Shown: positions 8,134 to 17,844, counted from the stretch's first letter. The stretch: 64,000 bases of DNA from UBA7916 sp036121365 (GCA_036121365.1 JAZAFR010000007.1:189760-253759), one strand, 5' to 3'. The notes: generated by a model not told the origin, from the letters alone. A program made the numbers and translations.

Positions 8134-9936
8134 ATGCAAAATAGATATCGGAATATTTTGGCCAAGGATTTGAATAAAGATAAGGTAGGCCAGTCTGTGC
8201 GTTTGAGTGGATGGGTACATCGTTTTCGTGATCATGGGGGCGTTATTTTTATTGACTTGCGTGATCATACTGGATTGACTCAAGTGGTGTGTAATCCAGA
8301 AGATAAAGCAGTGTTTGAACTTGCAGAACGTTTGCGTTTTGAATATGTGGTCTCTGTTGAAGGTGTCATTCGTTTGCGTCCTGAAGGAACTGAAAATACT
8401 GATCTTTCTTCAGGTTCTATTGAGCTTGTCTGTAAAGATTTGACCATTTTAAATTCAAGTTTGCCATTGCCTTTTCCGATTGATCAACATGTTGATGGTG
8501 ATGTGGGTGAAGAAGTCCGGTTAAAGTACCGTTTTTTGGATTTAAGGCGGCATGAGATGGCGACTGCTTTGAAAGCCAGGTCAACGCTTTTAAATTGTGT
8601 GCGCAGTGTGTTGCAAGAAGCAGGTTTTTTAGAAATTGAAACGCCTGTTTTGACAAAGCCTTCACCTGAAGGAGCGAGAGAATATCTTGTGCCCAGTCGT
8701 ACGCATCCTGGTTCTGGTTATGCACTGCAGCAATCACCTCAACAGTACAAACAACTCTTAATGATGGGCGGTGTTGATAAGTATTATCAAATTGCCAGAT
8801 GTTTTCGAGATGAAGACCTGCGCCGAGATAGACAGCCTGAGTTTACTCAAATTGATTTAGAGATGGCATTTGTTGAGCAGGAAGATGTCATTACTGTTGT
8901 TGGAGATTTGTTGATTGCAATGATTAAAGCTGTTTGTAATATTGATGTCGGGCCAATTAAACGTATGACTTGGCATGAAGTCATGAGGCTTTATGGTTCG
9001 GATAAGCCAGATTTGCGTATTCCTTTATTTTTTGTGCCTATAGATGATTTGTGTGCGGATTGTGATTTTAAAGTGTTTAAAGATCCTGCAGTTGATGATG
9101 ACTCTCGAGTGGTCGCCATGCGTATTCCTGAGGGAAGTAAAAAATTGTCAAGAAAGCAAATTGATGACTACACTGGATTTGTATCAACTTTCGGTGCAAA
9201 AGGTTTGGCTTATATTAAAGTCAATGACGCCACGTCCGGACAAATGGACTTGCAATCTCCCATTGTGAAGTTTTTGGGTAAAGAGTGTGCTGAAAGTATT
9301 GTGTCACGCTGTCAATGTGAAACAGGTGATTTATTGTTTTTCGGAGCAGGAGATGCCAAAGTGGTCAATCAGTCAATGAATGCATTGCGCAGTGAAATTG
9401 CTAAAGATTTAGATTTATATGACTGTGATTTTGCGCCTTTGTGGGTGGTTGATTTTCCAATGTATGAGAAAGATGATGATGGACTAAAAGCAATGCACCA
9501 TCCTTTCACCTCTCCTGCAGTTGACTCCATTGATCAGTTAAAAGGAAACCCTCTTTCATTGTTGTCTCAATCTTATGATTTGGTGCTCAATGGTTGTGAG
9601 TTGGGCAGTGGTTCTATTCGTATTTCAGATTGTGATATGCAATATGCAGTCTTGGGTCTTTTGGGTTTAGATAAGGAGGCAAGTGACCAAGTGTTAGGAC
9701 ATATGCTCCAAGCTTTGCGTTATGGAGCTCCTCCACATGGTGGATTTGCTTTTGGAGTAGATCGGTTGGTGATGCTATTGATAGGTAAGTCATCAATACG
9801 TGATGTGATTTCTTTTCCAAAAAATCAAAATGCCAGCTGTCCTCTGACAGATGCTCCTAGTCTATTGGACAGCAAGGCTTTGCAAGAACTGGGTCTTAAA
9901 AATTCCAAAATGAAACGAGAGTTGGCTACTGAATAA
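8134..9936 (+). CDS. aspS: Aspartyl-tRNA synthetase
   Basis: Charges tRNA-Asp in the cytoplasm. In order: N-terminal OB-fold anticodon-binding domain (VRLSGWVHRFRDHGG, about 20-40), class II motif 1 region (KYRFLDLRR), motif 2 (FRDEDLRRDRQPEF, about 225), the bacterial GAD insertion (about 290-410) and motif 3 (GGFAFGVDRLVML, about 537). Length of 600 residues is normal for bacterial AspRS. Whether it is discriminating or also charges tRNA-Asn cannot be told by eye. It follows DUF502 with no room for a separate promoter. Confidence 0.97.
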   Translation: MQNRYRNILAKDLNKDKVGQSVRLSGWVHRFRDHGGVIFIDLRDHTGLTQVVCNPEDKAVFELAERLRFEYVVSVEGVIRLRPEGTENTDLSSGSIELVCKDLTILNSSLPLPFPIDQHVDGDVGEEVRLKYRFLDLRRHEMATALKARSTLLNCVRSVLQEAGFLEIETPVLTKPSPEGAREYLVPSRTHPGSGYALQQSPQQYKQLLMMGGVDKYYQIARCFRDEDLRRDRQPEFTQIDLEMAFVEQEDVITVVGDLLIAMIKAVCNIDVGPIKRMTWHEVMRLYGSDKPDLRIPLFFVPIDDLCADCDFKVFKDPAVDDDSRVVAMRIPEGSKKLSRKQIDDYTGFVSTFGAKGLAYIKVNDATSGQMDLQSPIVKFLGKECAESIVSRCQCETGDLLFFGAGDAKVVNQSMNALRSEIAKDLDLYDCDFAPLWVVDFPMYEKDDDGLKAMHHPFTSPAVDSIDQLKGNPLSLLSQSYDLVLNGCELGSGSIRISDCDMQYAVLGLLGLDKEASDQVLGHMLQALRYGAPPHGGFAFGVDRLVMLLIGKSSIRDVISFPKNQNASCPLTDAPSLLDSKALQELGLKNSKMKRELATE

Positions 9937-9985
9937 CATTGTATGGGATATTTTAGAAATAATGATGATAGATAGGAGATGTTGA

Positions 9986-10714
9986 GTGGCAGGACACAGT
10001 AAATGGGCAAATATTAAGCATAGAAAGGGCCGGCAAGATGCATTGCGCGGCAAAATGAATACAAAGTTAATTCGAGAGATTACTGTGGCGACAAAAGAAG
10101 CAGGAGGAGATCCTAGCTCGAATCCACGGTTGCGACTTGCCATCGATAAGGCAAGTCGTGCCAATGTGACCAAAGACAGCATTAAAAAAGCAATCGATAA
10201 AGGTATGGGGAATGTAGACGGGGCTGATTATCAGGAAGTTCGTTATGAAGGTTATGGTCCTCAGGGTGTTGCAATTTTAGTTTTGTGCTTGACCGATAAT
10301 AAAAATCGCACGGTTGCTGAAGTGAGGCATGCTTTTAATAAATATGGAGGGAATTTGGGTACTGACGGATCGGTTGGTTATTTGTTTGTCAGAAAAGGTG
10401 TTGTGGTGATTGATTCGGTAAATCTTGATGATGATTTGATTGAGAAGGCTTTGGATTTGGGTGTGGATGATGTCACTGAAGGGGATGAAGAAAATACAGT
10501 TCAACTTGTGATGTCATCAAATTTACTTTCTGAAGTGGTTGATAGACTGAAGTCTTTTGATTATGAGATCACACAAGCTGATCATTTATGGATTGCCGAA
10601 ACACATCAAAAGCTGGATCAGGGTTCTTATGAGAAGTTTGAAACTTTATATGATGCTTTATTGGAATTGGATGATGTTCAATCGGTTTTTGCCAATGCTG
10701 AAATGGCTGAGTGA
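9986..10714 (+). CDS. yebC: YebC/PmpR family protein
   Basis: Starts at GTG 9986 behind AGGAGA, giving the hallmark N-terminus AGHSKWANIKHRKG. 242 residues with the three-domain YebC fold. Family members act as transcriptional regulators or, as recently proposed, help ribosomes translate proline stretches. Placement between aspS and ruvC is the usual gammaproteobacterial order, interrupted here by an ABC exporter and two degraded genes. Confidence 0.95.
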   Translation: MAGHSKWANIKHRKGRQDALRGKMNTKLIREITVATKEAGGDPSSNPRLRLAIDKASRANVTKDSIKKAIDKGMGNVDGADYQEVRYEGYGPQGVAILVLCLTDNKNRTVAEVRHAFNKYGGNLGTDGSVGYLFVRKGVVVIDSVNLDDDLIEKALDLGVDDVTEGDEENTVQLVMSSNLLSEVVDRLKSFDYEITQADHLWIAETHQKLDQGSYEKFETLYDALLELDDVQSVFANAEMAE

Positions 10715-10735
10715 GTGTGGTAAAGGAGTTGATGG

Positions 10736-12523
10736 GTGAAGAATAATCCAAAAAGTTTGTTGAGATTCATTTGGTTTTTTGTGAAAGAAAAGCTGGTTTG
10801 GTACTTGGGGGTTTTGTTTTTTACTTTTGCATTTTCTATGCTCACTTGTGCCTCATCTTATGCTTTAAAATTAATCATTGATGTGGTTGAGGCAACAAAT
10901 GATCCCAGTTTGGTAGGACGTGATATTTTTTGGCCTTGTGTATTTTTTATGGGGTGCTATGTCAGTATTAGTATTTCACTGCGTTTTAGAAACATTTGTG
11001 GTCGATTTTTCTATCCGGCTGTGCAGCGTTTGATGACAACCAGCTTACATAAATCTTTACAGAAAAAACAATTTCATTATTTTCAAGATCATCTGACAGG
11101 GGCTGTTGCCAATCGTGTGATTGGTTTAACTCGTAGTTCAATTGAGCTTTTAGAGCTTGGGGTGACTTCTTGGTTTACTTTGTCTTTGGTGGTGTTGTAT
11201 TTGATATTTTTGATGCTTTGCTCGCCTTGGTTTACGCTGGCATATTGTGTTTGGTTGATGGTGTTTATTCCAGTGACGTTATGGGTGAGTTCATATGCGA
11301 ATGATTTTTCAAAGGGTTATGCAGAAAGTCAGATGACGCTTGCTGGCTGTTTGGTAGATAGCATTAATAATATTTATTTTGTTAAGCTTTTTGGACAGTA
11401 CTTTCATGAAGAAGAAAGGATAGATAGAGCCAGTGGTGATACATTTACAAAAAACGTCAGATTGACCAATTATCTTATTAAGTTGAGATTGGTTCTTGAT
11501 TTTTTTGTGCTTTTGATTTTATTTGTTAACTTGTTTCTATTGGTTTACCTGTATCAATATGGGCTTGTGACCATGGGGGATTTTGCTTTTGTGATTACAA
11601 CAACATTGGATATCTCATGGTATATTTGGGAATATTTTGGTGAGCAGTTTTTTAGAATGATTCAAGAATATGGTCATGCTCAGCAAGGGTTTTTATTGTT
11701 TAAAAACCCCATGTATTACAAGGATATTCCAAATGCTAAGCCTTTGATCGTAGAGCATGGGAAAATTGAATTTAAAAAAATGACTTACTATTATCAAGAA
11801 TCAAATAAGCTTTTTGATGATTTTGATTGTGTTATTAAGCCTGGAGAAAAAGTGGGTTTGGTTGGGTATTCTGGCAGTGGGAAGACCACTTTGCTACATT
11901 TACTGTTACGCTTTTTACCTGCTGTGGGTGGTGATATATGCATTGATGGTCAGAGTCTATCTACGGTGACGATGGAGTCGGTTCGAGAAAATATAGCTAT
12001 GATTCCTCAAGATACGACGCTTTTTCATCGATCAATTTATGATAATATTTGTTATGGAGATACCAAGGCGTCGCGTAAAGATGTCATTAAAGCGGCAAAA
12101 AGAGCTCATGCGCATGATTTTATCATGCAGTTGCCGGAAGGGTATGATACCGTTGTGGGCGAAAGAGGTGGTAAACTTTCTGGAGGACAGTGTCAACGCA
12201 TTGCCATTGCGAGGGCCTTTTTGAAAGATGCACCTGTGTTGCTTTTGGATGAGGCCACTTCAAGTTTGGATACGGTGACAGAGAAAGCCATTTATGAAAG
12301 TTTGCAAGAATTGATTCAGGATCGCACAACCATTGTGATTGCACATAGGCTTTCTACTATCAAGTCCATGGATAGAATCATTGTTTTGGACTCAGGTGTT
12401 GTGGTTGAGCAAGGCTCTCATCGAGCCTTGATCGCAAAAAAAGGTTATTATGCCAACATGTGGAAACATCAGTCTGATCAAGATATGCTCGATGATTCCC
12501 TTCCTGTAGAAGAAGGTGTTTAA
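10736..12523 (+). CDS. ABC half-exporter (permease fused to ATPase)
   Basis: 595 residues: six predicted membrane helices (about 1-310) followed by an ATPase domain with Walker A GYSGSGKTT (about 379), Walker B LLLDEATSSLD and the H-loop IAHRLST. The signature is LSGGQCQRIAIA, with Cys in place of the usual Arg of LSGGQRQR. Start GTG 10736 follows AAGGAG; an ATG at 10732 opens only a five-codon frame. It resembles the two exporters at 60.5-64 kb and is an MsbA/peptide-exporter type; substrate unknown. It sits 21 bases after yebC and probably shares its transcript. Confidence 0.9.
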   Translation: MKNNPKSLLRFIWFFVKEKLVWYLGVLFFTFAFSMLTCASSYALKLIIDVVEATNDPSLVGRDIFWPCVFFMGCYVSISISLRFRNICGRFFYPAVQRLMTTSLHKSLQKKQFHYFQDHLTGAVANRVIGLTRSSIELLELGVTSWFTLSLVVLYLIFLMLCSPWFTLAYCVWLMVFIPVTLWVSSYANDFSKGYAESQMTLAGCLVDSINNIYFVKLFGQYFHEEERIDRASGDTFTKNVRLTNYLIKLRLVLDFFVLLILFVNLFLLVYLYQYGLVTMGDFAFVITTTLDISWYIWEYFGEQFFRMIQEYGHAQQGFLLFKNPMYYKDIPNAKPLIVEHGKIEFKKMTYYYQESNKLFDDFDCVIKPGEKVGLVGYSGSGKTTLLHLLLRFLPAVGGDICIDGQSLSTVTMESVRENIAMIPQDTTLFHRSIYDNICYGDTKASRKDVIKAAKRAHAHDFIMQLPEGYDTVVGERGGKLSGGQCQRIAIARAFLKDAPVLLLDEATSSLDTVTEKAIYESLQELIQDRTTIVIAHRLSTIKSMDRIIVLDSGVVVEQGSHRALIAKKGYYANMWKHQSDQDMLDDSLPVEEGV

Positions 12524-12802
12524 AACAGTGGCTCTTGTTGATTTTAAGATCCGGTTTTAACGGCAACTGCTACATCATTGATGCTGGCTTTAACTTTGGT
12601 TTCTGGTTTGCTTGTTTGGGATTAATAAATCTGACTTTCATTTCTATTACACAGTGTTTGAGGTTTTTCTGTAGCAATAATTATTTCGTGTATTGGTTTT
12701 GATGGTCTTCTGGTGATTTCTTGATTCCTTGATCTTGTTATGCATTTTGGGATGTAGTATTGTTGAACTGGAATTGAGTTAATTTTTATTTAAGGATTGG
12801 AT

Positions 12803-13372
12803 GTGTTTGTAAAGAGTTTTTTAAATGTGGTTTCGCTATTGGCGGTTGCTGGCAGTACTGGAGTGGTCTTTGCAGACTCGCACCAGAAATCACCGTATGT
12901 TGATGCTGAGGGTTATTAAGTGGTCGACATTCATCCCAGTAATCCAGAGAAATATGTTCAACAAAAGGTGATTGATGTTCCAGATATCAAAGGTCATGTG
13001 ATTCGTATTCTTGAAACAGAGCAAAAAATATCTGATACAAAACTGTGTAATGGTGACAGCCTTGTTTTAAAAGAGGTATATGCTATGGCAGATTATATTG
13101 ATCATGATGGAAGCTTTTTGGGTTATCTTATATATAATACAGAAAAAGGAGATCGATTGTTTTTAAAAATCACTGCAAACTCTCAAAAGAAAGTAGGCGA
13201 GGATTTGTCTGATATTCAGGCTGTAGGTAGAATTTTAGGAGGTTATGGAGACTTATCTGCAGTTTAAGGTGATTATCAAGTTGTGGGTAAGTTTAATAGA
13301 GATAAAGAGATAATCAAGCCCATCATGAATAAACTGCGCTATAAAATTGTAGATAAAGACGCCAAGAAGTAA
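12803..13372 (+). pseudogene. Secreted protein gene, copy 1, two in-frame stops
   Basis: Aligned with copy 2, the frame runs from GTG 12803 to TAA 13370-13372 (189 codons), with TAA at codon 39 (12917-12919, where copy 2 has TGT) and TAA at codon 155 (13265-13267, where copy 2 has GAA). A signal peptide precedes VFADSHQ. The body contains NPEKYVQQKVIDVPDIKGHV and ends KLRYKIVDKDAKK. A downstream fragment from GTG 12920 could be read alone but would lack the signal peptide. No family recognised. No frameshifts, so decay is recent or the stops are tolerated. Confidence 0.75.
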
Positions 13373-13464
13373 GATGAGCCTTGATTATTAAGGCCGTGGT
13401 CTTTTTATTAATTTGAGATTACACTATTATTAGGTTGAGCTTAAATTTTTTATTTTGGGAGTGT

Positions 13465-14034
13465 GTGTTTGTAAAGAGTTTTTTTAATGTGGCTTCGCTA
13501 TTGGTGATTGCTGGCAGTACTGGAGTGGCTTTTGCAGATTCGCATCAGAAGTCACCGTATGTTGATGCTGAGAGTTATTGTGTGGTGAATATCGGTTCCA
13601 GTAATCCAGAGAAATATGTACAACAAAAGGTGATTGATGTTCCAGATATCAAAGGTCATGTGGTTCGTATTTATGAAACAGAGCAAAAGATAAAGAATAC
13701 AAAACTGTGTAATGGTGACAGTCTCATATCAAGAAGGTCATATTATATGGCCGACTTTATTGACCATGATGGAAGTGCTTCTGGATATTTAATTTTTAGT
13801 ACAGCAAAAGGTGATTAGTTGTTCTTAAAAGTCACCGGTAACTCCCAAAGGAAAGTAGATGAAGACTTAGCTGATGGTCAAGCCACAGGTAGAATTATCG
13901 GAGGAACAGGCGCATTAGTGGCAGCTGAAGGTGATTACCAATCCATAACTAAGTTTAATAGAAACAAAGGTGTGATTCAGCCTATCATGAAGAAACTGCG
14001 TTATAAAATTGTAGATAAAGATGCCAAGAAGTAA
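13465..14034 (+). pseudogene. Secreted protein gene, copy 2, one in-frame stop
   Basis: A 189-codon frame from GTG 13465 (GGGAG just upstream; TTG 13435 is an alternative) to TAA 14032-14034, interrupted by TAG at codon 118 (13816-13818), where copy 1 has CGA. Signal peptide: FVKSFFNVASLLVIAGSTG followed by VAFA/DSHQ. The sequence after the stop remains closely similar to copy 1 (GRIIGG, KPIM/QPIM, KLRYKIVDKDAKK). The two halves could yield a 117-residue secreted fragment. No family recognised. Confidence 0.75.
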
Positions 14035-14254
14035 GATGTTTTTTGATTGTTCAGGGAGTGGTCTTTTCATTTGTTTGAGACCATTGCATTGCTAGGTTGA
14101 GTCTGAATTTTTGATTTTGAGAATTTAGGTATTTATTTTCCATAAGTATTCAATTTTTTCTAGATTCATTGAAGATGTTTTAATCGGTGTTTCGGTTGAT
14201 GGAAATTTGAGTGAAGTTTGTTTACTCTACGGCTTTAACTTGTTAGTATGAGTG

Positions 14255-14737
14255 ATGACGATTATTTTTGGAATTGATCCAGGTTCGGTTTATACTGGAT
14301 TTGGTGTATTAGAAAAAAAGGGTTCTCAGTTATTGCATGTGGACAGTGGCCGCATTTGTGCTGGGAAATCTGGTGTTGTTGATTTTTCAAAACGCCTTGT
14401 TGTTATTTTTAGAGATTTGGAGCTCTTGCTGGATCAGCATAAGCCGGATGTCATTGCAATTGAGAAAGTGTTTTCGCACATCAATGTGTCCACTGCTCTA
14501 AAATTGGGTCAAGCAAGGGGAGTTGCTTTGTGCGCATGTGAGCGTTATGCTTCTGGAATATTGCACGAGTTTAGTCCAAAGGCAGTCAAAAAAACTGTGA
14601 CAGGTTTTGGTGCGGCTAAAAAAGAACAGATTCAGTATATGATTCAGCGGTTGCTTGGGCTAAGATGTGATGTGTCTGAAGATGCAGCAGATGCTTTGGC
14701 CATTGCCATCACTTGTGCACAATCGTTGACACTATAA
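14255..14737 (+). CDS. ruvC: Holliday junction endonuclease RuvC
   Basis: Resolves Holliday junctions together with RuvAB. The first catalytic Asp is in IIFGIDPGS near the N-terminus, the Glu in VIAIEKVF, and the C-terminal Asp pair in SEDAADALAIAI, completing the RNase H-like active site. About 160 residues, as expected. ATG 14255 gives the classic MTII- start; GTG 14252 is one codon upstream. No strong Shine-Dalgarno. It precedes ruvA by 16 bases. Confidence 0.96.
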   Translation: MTIIFGIDPGSVYTGFGVLEKKGSQLLHVDSGRICAGKSGVVDFSKRLVVIFRDLELLLDQHKPDVIAIEKVFSHINVSTALKLGQARGVALCACERYASGILHEFSPKAVKKTVTGFGAAKKEQIQYMIQRLLGLRCDVSEDAADALAIAITCAQSLTL

Positions 14738-14753
14738 TTTGAAGGAGATTATC

Positions 14754-15344
14754 ATGATTGGATATTTAGAGGGTGTGGTTAAGGCATGCGATTTGGAAAT
14801 TTGTTTGCTTATTTGTCATGGTGTTGGTTATGAAATCATGGTCAACAGTAAAACTTCTGCCTGCACAATGGGGCAATCTAAAATGTCTTTTTTCATTCAT
14901 CATCATATCCGCGAAGATGCGCAAATGTTGTTTGGTTTTGCAACGCAAAGAGAACGTGATTTGTTTAGGGTGTTGATTCAGCTCCAAGGGGTGGGTCCTA
15001 AATTGGGTCTTGTCATTTTAGACAGTATTTCTGAGGCAGCGTTGCTTCAGGCAGTGGCAGCAAAAGATGTGGATAGATTTAAATGTGTCAAAGGAGTTGG
15101 GGCGCGTATGGCAGAGCGTTTGGTGGTGGAACTTAAGCCTAAGCTTGCTAAATGGAAGCCTTGTGCTGAATTTGATGGGCGTCAGAATGTGCCTACAGAT
15201 ATTGTGTCGGATGTGTTAGAGGCTTTGTCTCAGCTTGGCTATACTTCGGGCGTTTTGATCGATAAAGTCAGCGCTTTGTTTGAGCCAGGAATGAGTAGTG
15301 ATGCTTTATTGAAAAAGTCTTTACAGTCTTTGTCTAAAGTGTGA
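14754..15344 (+). CDS. ruvA: Holliday junction DNA-binding protein RuvA
   Basis: Binds the junction as a tetramer and loads RuvB. 196 residues from ATG 14754 (AAGGAG at 14742-14747), starting MIGYLEG as in the family. The OB fold covers about 1-65; the helix-hairpin-helix motifs follow (LIQLQGVGPKLGLVIL and FKCVKGVGARMAERLVVELK); the RuvB-contacting domain III is at 150-196. Forms an operon with ruvC; ruvB is 8 kb away on the opposite strand. Confidence 0.96.
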   Translation: MIGYLEGVVKACDLEICLLICHGVGYEIMVNSKTSACTMGQSKMSFFIHHHIREDAQMLFGFATQRERDLFRVLIQLQGVGPKLGLVILDSISEAALLQAVAAKDVDRFKCVKGVGARMAERLVVELKPKLAKWKPCAEFDGRQNVPTDIVSDVLEALSQLGYTSGVLIDKVSALFEPGMSSDALLKKSLQSLSKV

Positions 15345-15512
15345 GTGGCATTTTTTTCTTGAATCTGGTTGTCTTGTTTTTTTGTTAGGTGTTGTTGTTT
15401 GCTGATGTATAGCTTTTTATGTTAATTGATTCCAAAAGAAAAAATAAATAAAATCTGAATTTTTTAGATTTATGTACTATATATCTGTAGTTCTTTATGG
15501 GGATTATATATT

Positions 15513-16382
15513 ATGTGTCGTATAGCAGCTTATATGGGTAGTGTTCCAGTTGTCTTGTCAACAGTGTTAGAAAAGCCTGAAAACTCTTTGATTCAACAAA
15601 GTATTTCTTGCCGCGAAGACAGCACCATTAAGGTCAATGCAGATGGGTTTGGTTTGGGGTGGTATAATCACGATATTTCAAAAATACCAGCGACTTTTAA
15701 GTCAACTCAGCCAGCCTGGAATGACCTGAATCTTCGTGACTTGGGTTCTTTGGTTCGTTCTAAATGCTTTCTTGCTCACATACGGGCATCCATTATTGGC
15801 CATGTTAGTCACGATAACTGCCATCCTTTCCGAATCGGCGATTTTTTATGCGTTCATAACGGTGAGATTGATGGTTTTGCTAGAATTCGCTATCATTTGC
15901 AAAGGCTTCTGCCAAAGGAAATACTGGATCATATTCGAGGTCAGACTGATTCTGAATATGTTTTTGCATTGATGATGTATTATTATGGGCGTTCCTCTGA
16001 GAATAAATCCGTGTTGCATCGGTTGTCGATTGCATTTAATTTGGCGTTATCTCAATTGCAATGTCTGCTGGAGGCTGAAGGTGTTAATAATCATAAATCA
16101 ACCATTAACCTAGTCATCACTAATGGGTACGATATGTTTGCTTCACGTTTTGGTTCTTGGCACCATTCGGCAAAAGTGAATAAATCTTTGTACTTTTTGC
16201 AAGGAGATATGCTTGATTTTTCTGAGCCTAATTTTAAGGTTCTCACTAAACGTAAGCGCCCAAAGTTCACTATGCTTGCATCAGAAAAGATTGTTCCTGA
16301 TGAGTCTGCTTGGCAGATGATTCCAGCCAATCACTTTTTCTTATTAAGGCACAGTCAAAAATATGACATAGTCTCAATATAA
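15513..16382 (+). CDS. Class II glutamine amidotransferase, YafJ-like
   Basis: 289 residues starting MCRIAAYMG; Cys2 is the N-terminal nucleophile exposed after Met removal. Further family marks are DGFGLGWYN, the LAHIRASIIG strand, NCHPFRIGDFLCVHNGEI with the oxyanion-hole Asn/Gly, and TDSEYVFAL. This matches the stand-alone Gn-AT domain of YafJ/EgtC-type enzymes, which hydrolyse gamma-glutamyl amides. No ergothioneine genes are nearby, so EgtC itself is unlikely. The gene stands alone between ruvA and the convergent grxD. Confidence 0.87.
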   Translation: MCRIAAYMGSVPVVLSTVLEKPENSLIQQSISCREDSTIKVNADGFGLGWYNHDISKIPATFKSTQPAWNDLNLRDLGSLVRSKCFLAHIRASIIGHVSHDNCHPFRIGDFLCVHNGEIDGFARIRYHLQRLLPKEILDHIRGQTDSEYVFALMMYYYGRSSENKSVLHRLSIAFNLALSQLQCLLEAEGVNNHKSTINLVITNGYDMFASRFGSWHHSAKVNKSLYFLQGDMLDFSEPNFKVLTKRKRPKFTMLASEKIVPDESAWQMIPANHFFLLRHSQKYDIVSI

Positions 16383-16504
16383 TTTGCATTAAGTTAAGAT
16401 AGATATGGATGAAAAATGTTTTCTGGTTTTTGGTATATTAGAGTGAGTTGTCTTCTCTTTGTTTCATTCGTTTTGAGGTGTTTGGTATATCGATATGTAA
16501 AGTT

Positions 16505-16837
16505 TTATTGGCTCTGTGTCTCTGTTTCTGGTGTGGCGAGGAGTATGCTTAGTTCTCCTGATTCGTGTATTTCTCTTACGATATCGCATCCACCTATGAA
16601 CTCTCCATTAACATAAAGTTGTGGAATAGTTGGCCAGTTTGAGTAGCTTTTTATGCCTTGTCTTATATTTTCATCCTCGAGAACATTGATGTCTTGGAAA
16701 TCGATGTTTTCACTTTTTAAAATTTGTGAAACTTGGTGTGAAAAACCGCATTGAGGAAAATCTTTTGTTCCTTTCATGAATAAAATTACTTTATTTTTTT
16801 GGATCAAGGTGTCAATTGTGTCGTGTATATTGGTCAT
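16505..16837 (-). CDS. grxD: Monothiol glutaredoxin (CGFS type)
   Basis: 110 residues with the CGFS active site (C30) and the glutathione/Fe-S-binding segments NWPTIPQLYV and GGCDIVREIHESGEL. CGFS glutaredoxins carry [2Fe-2S] clusters, often with a BolA protein. Here it lies three bases downstream of a bolA-type gene on the same strand, a functional pairing conserved in bacteria and eukaryotes. Confidence 0.95.
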   Translation of the reverse strand: MTNIHDTIDTLIQKNKVILFMKGTKDFPQCGFSHQVSQILKSENIDFQDINVLEDENIRQGIKSYSNWPTIPQLYVNGEFIGGCDIVREIHESGELSILLATPETETQSQ

Positions 16838-16840
16838 TCT

Positions 16841-17065
16841 TTACTCCTCTGTGGCTTGTGTGGTTAACTGTAAGGCGTGGATTCTCTCTTTGAGCTCTTC
16901 TTCTAATGCTTTGTAAACTTCTCTGTGTTGTTGTAGCGTGTTGAGTTCTTTGAAATGCGGGCTTTTTACCGTAGCATGGTAGTGGATATTGTCTGCACTC
17001 TGCACCGTTACTGTTGATCCTGGTAGATGTTGTTCTATTTTTTCTTTGATTGAATCTGGTGTCAT
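16841..17065 (-). CDS. BolA family protein (IbaG-like)
   Basis: A 74-residue BolA-fold protein. The segment VKSPHFKELNTLQQHREVY contains the conserved His/Arg region that helps bind an Fe-S cluster with a monothiol glutaredoxin. Its short length and place favour IbaG/YrbA over BolA proper. First gene of a two-gene operon with grxD. Confidence 0.9.
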   Translation of the reverse strand: MTPDSIKEKIEQHLPGSTVTVQSADNIHYHATVKSPHFKELNTLQQHREVYKALEEELKERIHALQLTTQATEE

Positions 17066-17271
17066 GTGTTAAGAGTCTTGCTTATTGATTTATGACATTG
17101 TAGCACTTTTTTTTCTTTTTTTGAAGTTTTATATGAATTTTGATTTTTTTTGTACGTTTGTGAATGGGCGAAGACGGTTTTTTTTGATGGATTGTTGAAT
17201 GTGTGTTTCTTTTGGTTTGTTTGGAAGGGAGGATTGGGTTGGTCTAGGGGTATTAATTGATGGATTTTGAA

Positions 17272-17697
17272 TCAGCGGTGTGGTGGTTGCTTTATGAGTG
17301 CTAAGGTTTGGCTGATTGATATGAATTTTTTACTTAACTCATTGAAAATCTTCTTTTCTGTGTCGTTGGTGCTGGTGTTTCTTGCCGCGTGCGCGTACGA
17401 TTTTTTTCCCATTGTTATGTAAAAATCAATTGAGGTGGAATTTTGTGCAATATGAGGAAATAATCCAACTACGATTAGGCATTTGTCTCCGACTGTATGT
17501 GTTTTTTTGTGGTTTATTTGTTGTTGTAGCCATTCAATGCTTGCTGGTGTTTCATTGAATTGGACGTTTAGCATGTTCTTATCAAGCATGTCAGCAAGGT
17601 ATGACTGAGCTGGTTGTGAAATATCTACCTGTGCAATGTTTATTGCATGTGATAGAGATTTTTTCCAGATTTTGTTAGATTCTTGATTTGTTTGCAT
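17272..17697 (-). CDS. Conserved-looking unknown protein
   Basis: 141 residues, no signal peptide or clear membrane segment. The centre, VGDKCLIVVGLFPHIAQ followed by FYITMGKKSYAHAA, looks like a hypothetical protein found in several gammaproteobacteria, including Legionella, but I know no function for it. It is divergent from icmW with 147 bases between them; no operon partner. Confidence 0.6.
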   Translation of the reverse strand: MQTNQESNKIWKKSLSHAINIAQVDISQPAQSYLADMLDKNMLNVQFNETPASIEWLQQQINHKKTHTVGDKCLIVVGLFPHIAQNSTSIDFYITMGKKSYAHAARNTSTNDTEKKIFNELSKKFISISQTLALIKQPPHR

Positions 17698-17844
17698 GTG
17701 GTCCTATAAGCGTGTTTTCATGGTTATGTATAGTATGCTTTTTGATTTTAGTGTGAATTTTTGTTTTTTATTTTGTTTTTATCTGTGTTTGGCCATTGTG
17801 TTTTTTTTTGGGTTGGTCCATAATTGTTCTATGGGTAATAAGGT

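Larger units (their letters stand above)
12803..14034 (+). repeat. Tandem duplication of about 662 bp
   Basis: Two direct copies begin at 12803 and 13465. Similarity covers the whole 190-codon frame and continues into the 3' flank, where the segment GTGGTCTTTT...GAGA...GGTTGAG...AATTTTT after each stop is alike. A stub of the upstream flank recurs around 14095-14130. Copies have diverged by substitution without visible indels in the coding part. Confidence 0.85.

Noticed and set aside
12920..13267. Independent 115-codon gene from GTG 12920
   Set aside because: Alignment to copy 2 shows it is the middle part of a longer interrupted gene.
12917..13818. Stop-codon reassignment to explain the interrupted tandem genes
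   Set aside because: TAA, TAG and TGA all terminate well-identified genes in this window (aspS, rpoS, htpG), so no global reassignment.
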